In this document: positions 51,680 through 59,171 of the stretch, in pieces
How positions within the stretch are numbered: the stretch's first letter is position 1
Layout: every line of letters starts with the position of its first letter
Assembly (NCBI GenBank): GCA_036272055.1
Contig: DATAZL010000002.1
Span: forward strand, 25,639-89,638
DNA from: DASZVB01 sp036272055
GTDB taxonomy: Bacteria > Myxococcota_A > Polyangia > Polyangiales > Polyangiaceae
Length of the DNA: 64,000 nt
Direction: 5' to 3'
The notes under the pieces: model-generated
What the model was told of the DNA's origin: nothing
What the model saw: only the letters and a program-made list of their open reading frames with translations
Databases searched by the model: none
Made by a program: the position numbers and the translations under genes

Positions 51680-53671
51680 GTGGTGCTCACTCCGCGAATC
51701 ACGTCACCGTACGCGTCCCTCTGTCTCGTCGCGCTCGTCTCCGCGTCGGGTTGCATCAACGGCGCGCCCGGACAGGACGGCCCTGACGGCGGCGCCGCGG
51801 GCCAGAGCTCCACGTTCGACGACCAAGGCGGCGGCGCGAGCGGCGCGACGCATTTCTCCGGCGCCGCGGGCTATGGCTTCAACGGCACGGGCGCGCGTCC
51901 CTCCGGCGGCGCGAACGGCGCAGCGGCCAACGTCGGAGGCGGAGGAAGCGCGGGCGGCCGCCCAGCGGGCAGCACGCCGACGAGCGGCGGCGCGAGCGCC
52001 GGTTCCGCTCCCGCGAACGGTGGTGCAAACAGTGGCGCGAGCGGCGGCGTGAGTGTCGGCGGTCAGGGCAACAGCGGCGCGTCCGGCGTGTGCTCCGATC
52101 TGACGACGACGAGCTGCTCGAGCGGAACCTGGCCCGGCGGCGCCATCTACTACACGTTCGCGGGCGGGGTGACGAACCAGGCGTCGCTCCGCGCCTCGAT
52201 GGATCGCTGGGAGATCGCGGCGTCGCAGACGATCCACTTCGTCGAGGACGCGTCGCAGACCGCGAAGGTGACGATTGCTCCCTGCGCCGGCGCGAGCACC
52301 GAGGCCAGCGGATACTCCGGGTGCACGAACGGCTGCACGGTCGCGCTCTGCGACGATATCGACCACCAGCTTGGTCACATCATCGGCCTCGGTCACGAGC
52401 ACGCACGCTACGACCGCGACCACTACGTCCGCGACCAAGGCCAGTGCGGCGCGAACGCGCACCCAGCGCGCTGCGGGCTCTCCACGGCGCCCGGCGACTT
52501 CGGCCCCTTCGACTACCAATCGGCGATGCTCTACCCGGTCACCGATCCCGCCACGACGCGATGGGACGGTTCGCCGATCTGTCCGGCCTACGCCGGCTCC
52601 GCGTGCCCGATCTCGGCGACGGGCCCCGGCGGCGCGCCGACGGACGGCGACGGATCGGCGGTCGTCGAGCTCTACACGCCGTCGTGGACGAGGTTCGTGC
52701 GCACCCTCGACACCGTCGCGAAGGCTCCGTACGACCCCGGCACTCTCGCGCCCTTCAGCGACGATCTCGCGCCGTCCGTGAAGATCCCGAAGACGTCGAG
52801 TCCCGCGCTCGAGACGTGGGAGGGCAATAGCCTCGCCGTGTACGTGCGCGGCGAGGACGATAACGTCTACAAGAAGTACGTCACGAACGGCGTGTGGGGC
52901 GCATGGGAGTCACTGGGCGCGCCGGTGGGGAAGGGCCCCGTCTCCGATCCCGCGATCGTGTCGTGGGCGCCGGGTCGTTCGGACGTCGTCGTGCTGCGCG
53001 ACGGCATCGTCTACATCACGTCCACGCCGACGTGGAAGACGTGGCAGCCGCTCCCCGCTCCGCCGGTGGCCGCCGCGTCGGCGCCGGTCATCACGTCGTG
53101 GGGCCCGGATCGCCTCGACGTGTTTCTCCGCGGCGTCGACGACCAGGTGTACTGGGAGTCGTGCAGCGGCGGGTGCAGCGGCAACGCCGGCAACTGGAGC
53201 GCATGGACGGCGATCTACGGCGGCACCATCCGCGGCAAGCCCGCCGCGATCGCGCGAAGCGGCGGCATCATCGACGTGTTCGTCCACAGCATGGGCGACG
53301 ACCTGTGGAGCGTCCGCTACACCGATTCGGCATCGCCACAGTGGGGAGGCTACGCGCCGCTCGACACCACGAAGCTCCTGAAGTGGGACCCGAGCTGCCC
53401 GGATTGCTGCTCTCCGGTAGCCGGCTCGCACGACGGCACCACGTCCGACGTCTACATCCGCACGACGACCGACGCGATCGCGACGGGGAGCGTCGGAACG
53501 TCGGGGTGGAGCGGCTACACGTTTCTCGGCGGCGTCAGCAGCGGAAGCCCCGCCGTGGTCGCACAGGTCCGAACCTCGAAGCGGACGGATCTCGTCATCA
53601 TTGCGCCGGAAGAGAACGACACCGGCGACCTGCACCACGGCACATGGTCCAAATCGCGCACCTACCCGTGA
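51680..53671 (+). CDS. Astacin-like protein lacking the catalytic Glu, with lectin-type beta-propeller
   Basis: 663 residues from GTG 51680; GGAGGT sits very close upstream, so the start is tentative. The signal peptide ends SASGC. A Gly/Ala/Ser-rich linker covers about 30-140. The astacin zinc site reads 'HQLGHIIGLGHEHARYDRD': zinc ligands His229, His233, His239 are present but the catalytic Glu is Gln230. The usual R-x-D-R-D/YV tail and SxMHY-like 'YQSAMLYP' follow. Residues about 370-660 are repeats of the 'SWGPDRLDVFLRGVDDQVY' kind, typical of PLL/fucose-lectin propellers. Probably a surface glycan-binding protein with reduced or lost proteolysis. Confidence 0.8.
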   Translation: MVLTPRITSPYASLCLVALVSASGCINGAPGQDGPDGGAAGQSSTFDDQGGGASGATHFSGAAGYGFNGTGARPSGGANGAAANVGGGGSAGGRPAGSTPTSGGASAGSAPANGGANSGASGGVSVGGQGNSGASGVCSDLTTTSCSSGTWPGGAIYYTFAGGVTNQASLRASMDRWEIAASQTIHFVEDASQTAKVTIAPCAGASTEASGYSGCTNGCTVALCDDIDHQLGHIIGLGHEHARYDRDHYVRDQGQCGANAHPARCGLSTAPGDFGPFDYQSAMLYPVTDPATTRWDGSPICPAYAGSACPISATGPGGAPTDGDGSAVVELYTPSWTRFVRTLDTVAKAPYDPGTLAPFSDDLAPSVKIPKTSSPALETWEGNSLAVYVRGEDDNVYKKYVTNGVWGAWESLGAPVGKGPVSDPAIVSWAPGRSDVVVLRDGIVYITSTPTWKTWQPLPAPPVAAASAPVITSWGPDRLDVFLRGVDDQVYWESCSGGCSGNAGNWSAWTAIYGGTIRGKPAAIARSGGIIDVFVHSMGDDLWSVRYTDSASPQWGGYAPLDTTKLLKWDPSCPDCCSPVAGSHDGTTSDVYIRTTTDAIATGSVGTSGWSGYTFLGGVSSGSPAVVAQVRTSKRTDLVIIAPEENDTGDLHHGTWSKSRTYP

Positions 53672-54531
53672 CGGCGCGCCGTCTCGCCGTCGCGCTGTCG
53701 CTCCTCGCCGTGACGAATGCGGCGCAGGCTTCGCCGGCAGAGCAGGACACCGCGACGGATGCGGCGCAGGCTTCGCCGGCAGAGCAAGACACCGCGACCC
53801 GCGCGCCGTCGGAGAAGCACCGCAACGACGACCCGCACGCCCTCCGTCTCTCGCTCCGCGCCGGCGCCGAGCTCGGCTTTCGGCACTTCGAGGACCGTGA
53901 GCTCGACGGGACACCGCGGACGTACAGCGCGTTGCCGATCCCGGGCATTTTTCTGGGCGCGGAGCTCGTTCCGCAGGGCGACGGCCTGTTCGCTTTCGAG
54001 GCGGCGCTGTCGCAGTCGCTCGGCGTCCACTCCACGACCGACGACGCGCTCGTCGGAGATCCGCCGACGTCCACGCGGCGCGAAGTGAGCACCTCCTACA
54101 CACGCCTCGACGTCGCCGCGAAGGCGCGGTTCTTCTTCGCGGAGAGCGCCTACGTCGCGCCACTGCTCGGCTTCTCGTACTCCAGGTACGCCTTCGACGG
54201 TGCGCCGCAGAACACGGAGAACCCCTCCGGCACCTACGACGTGGTGCGCGCCGGCGTCGAGGCGCGCGCGGCGTTCGGCAAGGCCGCCGTCTTCGGCTCG
54301 GCCGAGTACGACGAGCTCGTCGCGATCGGCTACCTCGGCCAGGCGCGACCCGCCTCGACCGGCCCCGGCACGACGCTCCGCGCCGGAGCGACCATCGCAC
54401 TGGTCGGAATGCTGTCCGCCCGGCTCGAGGCGTCGTACACCTTCTGGGCCTACGACATGGTCCGAGGCGTACCGGCGCTCGCGACCGATCAATACGGCGC
54501 GTGCCGCATCGGCGTGGAAGCGACGTTCTGA
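53668..54531 (+). CDS. Secreted outer-membrane beta-barrel-like protein
   Basis: 287 residues from GTG 53668, overlapping the astacin-like gene's stop (GTGA), which decides the start; the ATG at 53644 is an alternative. A signal peptide ends AQA. The mature sequence alternates strands ('LRLSLRAGAELGFRHF', 'YVAPLLGFSYSRYAFD', 'SARLEASYTFWAYDM') and ends ...VEATF, with the terminal Phe favoured by outer-membrane barrels. A 42-base tandem duplication (53719-53802) repeats 14 residues across the cleavage site. Likely exported together with the astacin-like protein. Confidence 0.75.
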   Translation: MTARRLAVALSLLAVTNAAQASPAEQDTATDAAQASPAEQDTATRAPSEKHRNDDPHALRLSLRAGAELGFRHFEDRELDGTPRTYSALPIPGIFLGAELVPQGDGLFAFEAALSQSLGVHSTTDDALVGDPPTSTRREVSTSYTRLDVAAKARFFFAESAYVAPLLGFSYSRYAFDGAPQNTENPSGTYDVVRAGVEARAAFGKAAVFGSAEYDELVAIGYLGQARPASTGPGTTLRAGATIALVGMLSARLEASYTFWAYDMVRGVPALATDQYGACRIGVEATF

Positions 54532-54569
54532 ACGACCGTCACCGGAACGCCGCCGATTGCGCGAACTCG

Positions 54570-54640
54570 CGCTGCGCCCACATGGGCGCTTCGTCCTTGG
54601 CGAGCGCTGCGCCCACGTGGGCGCTTTCGTCCTTGGCGGG
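54570..54640. repeat. Tandem pair of palindromic ~35-bp units
   Basis: Two near-identical units (54570-54604 and 54605-54640) read CGCTGCGCCCAC, then ATGGGCGC or GTGGGCGC, then TTCGTCCTTGGCG. Each contains a palindrome with GCGCCCA/TGGGCGC arms (first at 54574-54589); the second is fully symmetric around CACGTG. They lie between convergent genes, so a transcription-stop or protein-binding role is possible. A degraded third unit follows at 54641. Confidence 0.7.
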
Positions 54641-54748
54641 CTCTGCGCCTCCAACGGGAGACGTGATCACCCCGGCACCGTGGATTCGGGCGCGGACGCC
54701 CTATGACGGAAGCTTTGCCCTTTCGAGAAACGCGCGACCCCGCCGTCT

Positions 54749-56314
54749 TCAGCGCCCCTTCCGCGCCCCGAACACGAGCCGGAGCGCACGCTCCGACACT
54801 CGCAGCGACCGCGCCATCGTCCCGAAATCGCCACCGAATTTCGACTCGGCGTCGCGGAGCTCGGCTTCGGAGAGGTCGGCTGCGCGGCGGATGCCCAGAC
54901 GGCGGAGGAGGTCGTGGAGCGTGCTGGTCGCGAGCCCGAGGCTCGCTGCGGTGCGACCCGGCGACCAGCCGTGCTGTTCGAGCGCCGCGAGGACCTGCTC
55001 TTCCGTCAACTCGGCTGGTCGTTTCTGGACGTCGATCGGCGCGTCCAGCGGGGCGGCGTTGCCCTCCGAGCGCTGGGTGGGCGCGGCCGGCGCGAGAAGA
55101 CGCTCGAGGCCGTCGCCGATGACTATGGACGCCGCGCCGCGGTTTGCGATGGCCGCGGTGCGCGCGATGTTGCGGAGCTGGCGCACGTTGCCGGGTAACG
55201 GATGGAGCACCATCCGAACGACGACGTTCACCGGAAGCTTGAGCTCGTCCGGCGACGCGGGCTCGACGAGGAGAGCGTCTCCGAGCTGCCGGAGCTCGGT
55301 GTCGAGGAAGTGGACGAAGAGGCGGGCGATGTCGTCTCGGCGCTCGCGCAGCGCCGGTATCTGCACCTCGTAGCCCGCGAGACGGTGGAGCAACGCCGCC
55401 CGGAACGAGCCGGTCGCGACCTCGCGCTCGAGGTTCGCGTCGGTGGCGGCGATCACGCGAACGTCGAGCTCGCGCTCCGCTTCGTCCCCGACCGACAGGA
55501 TCCGTCCCGTCTCGAGGGTACGGAGCAGCATGGGCTGGACGCTCTCCGGCGTCTCGCCGATCTCGTCGAGGAAGAGCGTGCCGCCCGAGGCGCGCTCGAA
55601 GACGCCCTGGTGACGTCCCTGCGCGCCGGTGAACGCGCCCTTGGCGTGGCCGAACAGCGTCGCGACGGCGATCGACTCCGCCATCGCCGCCATGTTCACC
55701 GCGACCCACTCCCTCTTCGCGCGCGGGCCGAGGTCGTGGATCGCTCTCGCGACGCACTCCTTGCCGGCACCGGTCTCGCCGCGGATCAGGATGGGAACCA
55801 GGGTGTCGGCGAGCCGCGTGATCTCTTCACGGACCGCAGCGATGGCGTCGGATGCGCCGAGCACTCCGGGCAGCGGAAACTGCGCAGGGTTCGTCGTGAG
55901 ATGGAGGAGCACCGCGGCGCGATCGCCGAGCGCCAGCACGAGCCCGCGCGAGAGCTCTTCCCGCGTGCAGACGCGGGGCGCGCCGAGCCGCTCGCCGTCG
56001 ACGGTCACGTCGCCCGCGCCGGGCTCGAGCTGGACGCCACCGTTGGGCGTGCCCGCGAGGGTACAGATCGCTTTGCGGCTCAGGTACGTGTCGTTGAGCG
56101 GGCGCAGCGGGGAACCGGATGCGACCGCGGCGAAGCTCGGCTCGAGCCGCGACACGCCCACGGACTGGCCGACGAGGAGCTGCGGCAGCACCGTCCGCTC
56201 GCCAATCCGCCGCGCATCGACGTGGGCGAGCAGGGTCAGGCAAGGGACGGTGGCGCGTCCGGGCCGCGGCCTGTCGCTCGCACGTTTTTGCGTCGTCGCG
56301 TTGGTGTACGTCAT
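54749..56314 (-). CDS. Sigma-54-dependent activator with FHA-like N-terminal domain
   Basis: 521 residues. The N-terminal ~135 residues look like a forkhead-associated domain ('LSRKAICTLAGTPNGGVQLE'), which binds phosphothreonine. The AAA+ domain has Walker A 'GETGAGKE', the sigma-54 contact 'GAFTGA', Walker B 'GTLFLDEIGE' and 'LPGNVRQLRN'. A Fis-type helix-turn-helix ('GWSPGRTAASLGLATSTLHDLLRRL') follows, and a second similar unit ends the protein. Myxobacteria often pair such activators with Ser/Thr kinases; the divergent kinase gene at 56613 is an obvious candidate. Confidence 0.92.
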   Translation of the reverse strand: MTYTNATTQKRASDRPRPGRATVPCLTLLAHVDARRIGERTVLPQLLVGQSVGVSRLEPSFAAVASGSPLRPLNDTYLSRKAICTLAGTPNGGVQLEPGAGDVTVDGERLGAPRVCTREELSRGLVLALGDRAAVLLHLTTNPAQFPLPGVLGASDAIAAVREEITRLADTLVPILIRGETGAGKECVARAIHDLGPRAKREWVAVNMAAMAESIAVATLFGHAKGAFTGAQGRHQGVFERASGGTLFLDEIGETPESVQPMLLRTLETGRILSVGDEAERELDVRVIAATDANLEREVATGSFRAALLHRLAGYEVQIPALRERRDDIARLFVHFLDTELRQLGDALLVEPASPDELKLPVNVVVRMVLHPLPGNVRQLRNIARTAAIANRGAASIVIGDGLERLLAPAAPTQRSEGNAAPLDAPIDVQKRPAELTEEQVLAALEQHGWSPGRTAASLGLATSTLHDLLRRLGIRRAADLSEAELRDAESKFGGDFGTMARSLRVSERALRLVFGARKGR

Positions 56315-56612
56315 GAGCGCTCAGCCGAGCTGGGTCTTGCGCAGAGTAGCGCTCGTGCCGCCCAGGCCGAAACTCCGTGCGATTTTGGCGTATTCGAAGG
56401 CACCGCCGGTGCTGTCTCGGCGAATGGAGAGACGCCGCGCCCGGCTTTCGAGTCGGCCCTGACGCGCGAAGGTAAGGGTGTGAGCGACAGGGGCAAGGAA
56501 TCGAGGAATTTTCGTGCCCCTTTCAACGCATGCTCGATCGTAGCTGGTCGTACCCGGGTCATCGGGTATCGCTTCCCGGCTTCTTTCGTTTCATACCAGT
56601 TCGGGAGCGACA

Positions 56613-57956
56613 GTGAGTACCGGGCGAATGCCGCAGCCGGGCGATCTCATCGCCCGAAAATATCAGATCGAGCGCCTTCTCGGGCGAGGCGGCATGGGAG
56701 CCGTCTTCGAGGCGCGCCACACCATCATCCAGAAGTCGGTGGCGCTGAAGTGGATCACGCCCGATCTCTCGACCGATCCGGAGTTCATGCACCGGCTGAT
56801 CCGCGAAGCACGGGCGGCGGGCCGCGTCCATCACCCCAACGTGCTCGCGGTGCACGACGTCGGGGAGCATGAGGGGTCGCTCTTCCTCGTCATGGATCAC
56901 CTGCGCGGCATGTCGCTCGAGGCGCTGCTCGCAAACGGACCACTCCCCTGGCCGGAAGCGCTAGCGCTGCTGCTCCCGGCGATGCGCGGCGTGCATGCGG
57001 CGCACCTTCGCGGCGTGCTGCACCGCGACCTCAAGCCGGCAAACATCTTCATCTGCGAGGACGACCAGGGAAACCCCCTCGGCCCGAAGGTCCTCGACTT
57101 CGGCATCTCGAAGATAGTCGATTCGCACTACGACGACGGCGCTTCGACCCAGACCGGCGTGCAGCTCGGCACGCCCGCGTACATGTCCCCCGAGCAGCTC
57201 CGCGGCGAGAAGACGTCCGACGAGCGCATCGACGTCTACGCCTTCGGCGTCATCCTGTACCGCGTGCTCTCGGGGCGACTGCCCTTCACCGGGGCGACGT
57301 CGTCCGCGCTGGCGATCAACGCGGCGACGACCGAGGCGCCGAAACTCGCGTCGCTGTGCCCGGACCTTCCGGCAACTCTGGTTGCCATTGTCGAGAAGGC
57401 GATGGCCCGCGACCGTTCGCGCCGCTACCCGACCGTCGAGGCGCTCGTCACGGCGCTCGAGCCACTCGAGCGCGCCCGCAGCAGCGGCGGGTTCCCCGCG
57501 GGCCGCGCGTCGGACCACGGCGGTTCGATGCACACGACGACGTCCGGCACGGCGTCGCTCGTTACGGCTCGCCCGGGCCGCGGCTCGGGGCTCGTCTGGG
57601 CCTTCGCGGCGGTGCTCGCGATCGCGGCGCTCGTGTACTGGGGCGCGACGCGTTCACCGGTCCGCGAGAGCGTCACGACGAACACCGCGAGCGCGTCGGG
57701 AGGGCTCCCGAATACCGTCGCGTTGCCCGCCGGAACGGCGAGCACGACGCTGGCGACATTGCCGGCGAACACGGCGACGTCCGTCACGAACAGCGTCAAC
57801 GGCGTCGGGGCCGACCTTCACGGCGAGCATCGCGGCGGCCGTCCGCGTCCATCGCAGCGGCCACCGCGGCCCGCGACGGCGCCGGCGTCACCCGCACCGA
57901 CCGCGACCAGCACGGCGAAGACCGACAGCCCACACCTCAAGACCGACGACTTCTGA
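56613..57956 (+). CDS. Membrane-anchored Ser/Thr protein kinase (Hanks type)
   Basis: 447 residues from GTG 56613. The kinase domain spans about 18-285, with glycine loop 'LLGRGGMGAVFEA', Lys46, catalytic 'LHRDLKPANIFI' (Asp139), DFG at Asp162, activation segment ending 'GTPAYMSPEQL'. A single membrane helix near 330-350 is followed by a Thr/Ala/Pro-rich tail facing out of the cytoplasm. No PASTA repeats. Its neighbour on the minus strand is an FHA activator, which could read its phosphorylation. The intergenic 56315-56612 contains nothing I recognise. Confidence 0.93.
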   Translation: MSTGRMPQPGDLIARKYQIERLLGRGGMGAVFEARHTIIQKSVALKWITPDLSTDPEFMHRLIREARAAGRVHHPNVLAVHDVGEHEGSLFLVMDHLRGMSLEALLANGPLPWPEALALLLPAMRGVHAAHLRGVLHRDLKPANIFICEDDQGNPLGPKVLDFGISKIVDSHYDDGASTQTGVQLGTPAYMSPEQLRGEKTSDERIDVYAFGVILYRVLSGRLPFTGATSSALAINAATTEAPKLASLCPDLPATLVAIVEKAMARDRSRRYPTVEALVTALEPLERARSSGGFPAGRASDHGGSMHTTTSGTASLVTARPGRGSGLVWAFAAVLAIAALVYWGATRSPVRESVTTNTASASGGLPNTVALPAGTASTTLATLPANTATSVTNSVNGVGADLHGEHRGGRPRPSQRPPRPATAPASPAPTATSTAKTDSPHLKTDDF

Positions 57957-58021
57957 GCGGACCTGCACCGTCGAAATCACTGCGCGTGACGTCGCCCTGG
58001 GTCGCCGGTAAAAAGAGCGTC

Positions 58022-59164
58022 GTGGGTTCTCCGCGCGCGCGCCGCGAACGGCTCTCTTTCCACGCCCTCGTCGCGGTCGCGGCGTCGCTCGCCGGCTGCA
58101 GCTCCGCGACGAAGCCACCGACGGCCGCCCCCGTCGCGACGAGCAGCGAGCTCGCGCCGATCCCCGCGCCGCTCGAACCATCGACGCTCTCCTACGTCGA
58201 GACGCTCCATCGCCAGGTCGGGCCGAATCTCACGCTCGACAGCGCATTGCAGGACGTCGCGGAGCGCACCATCCGCGGCACCGGGAGACCGGCGGCGGTC
58301 GTCGCGATCGAGCCGGACACCGGAGTCGTCCGCGCGGTGTTCTCCGTCCCTGGCGACCGCGGCGATCCGCTGCTCGTGCCGCAGATCCCGGCCTCGACGT
58401 TCAAGGTCTTCACGGCGCTCGCTGGGCTCGAGAGCGGCACCCTCACCGTCCGCACCGAGAAGACGTGCACCGGCAAGTTCGCCTACGCCGGCAAGGAGCT
58501 CGAGTGCAACGCCGTGCATGGCCGCGAGACGGTGGTCTCGGCGCTCGAGCGCTCGTGCAACTCGTTCTTCTACGAGGTCGGTACCGAGGTCGATCATCGT
58601 GCGGTGCTCGAGGTCGCACGCCGCTTCGGCTTCGGCGAGCTCACCGGCATCGAGATCCCCGACGCACCCGGCACCCTGCCGAGCGCCGCGCGCGCCGAGG
58701 AGATCCATCGCGATCCGTCGAGCACACTCCCGCTGCTCGACGCGATCGGTCACGGCGAGATACTGGTGACGTTACTCCAGCAAGCGCGCGCGTTCGCCGT
58801 CATCGCCAACGGCGGCAAGCTCGTACGCCTGACGCTCGAGGGGCGCGGCTCCGTCGAGCGAACCGTCGAGATCGCGCCGCGGAACCTGGCCATCCTGCGG
58901 GTCGCCCTCGCCAACGTCGTCGACGAGCCCGACGGCACCGCTCACGACGTCGCGATCCCGGGCTACCCGTATGCCGGCAAGACGGGCAGCGAGAGCTCGC
59001 CGTTCATCGCCGGCGAGGACGCCGGGAGCGACACGTGGTTCATAGCGTACGCGCCGCGTGACGAGTCGAAGCTCCTCGTCGCGGCGCGCGTCGAGCACGC
59101 GTACCCGCCGCACGACGCGAAGCACGTCGTGCACGACCTTCTCGACGCCTATCGCAAGCGCTGA
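58022..59164 (+). CDS. Penicillin-binding-type transpeptidase lipoprotein
   Basis: 380 residues from GTG 58022 (AAGAG upstream); GTG 57986 would add 12. A signal peptide ends LAGC (Cys26). Residues 85-375 form a transpeptidase/class-D-like domain with S-x-x-K at Ser125/Lys128 (PASTFKVF), S-x-N at 178-180 and K-T-G at 320-322. It lacks a dimerisation or glycosyltransferase domain and is shorter than PBP2 or PBP3, so it may crosslink peptidoglycan or act as a beta-lactamase-like hydrolase. It reads the same way as the kinase gene and converges with the RND pump gene seven bases away. Confidence 0.86.
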   Translation: MGSPRARRERLSFHALVAVAASLAGCSSATKPPTAAPVATSSELAPIPAPLEPSTLSYVETLHRQVGPNLTLDSALQDVAERTIRGTGRPAAVVAIEPDTGVVRAVFSVPGDRGDPLLVPQIPASTFKVFTALAGLESGTLTVRTEKTCTGKFAYAGKELECNAVHGRETVVSALERSCNSFFYEVGTEVDHRAVLEVARRFGFGELTGIEIPDAPGTLPSAARAEEIHRDPSSTLPLLDAIGHGEILVTLLQQARAFAVIANGGKLVRLTLEGRGSVERTVEIAPRNLAILRVALANVVDEPDGTAHDVAIPGYPYAGKTGSESSPFIAGEDAGSDTWFIAYAPRDESKLLVAARVEHAYPPHDAKHVVHDLLDAYRKR

Positions 59165-59171
59165 GCGCGCG

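Noticed and set aside
54489..55757. Alternative frame over the sigma-54 activator
   Set aside because: Arg-rich shadow; the Walker and GAFTGA motifs lie in the other frame.
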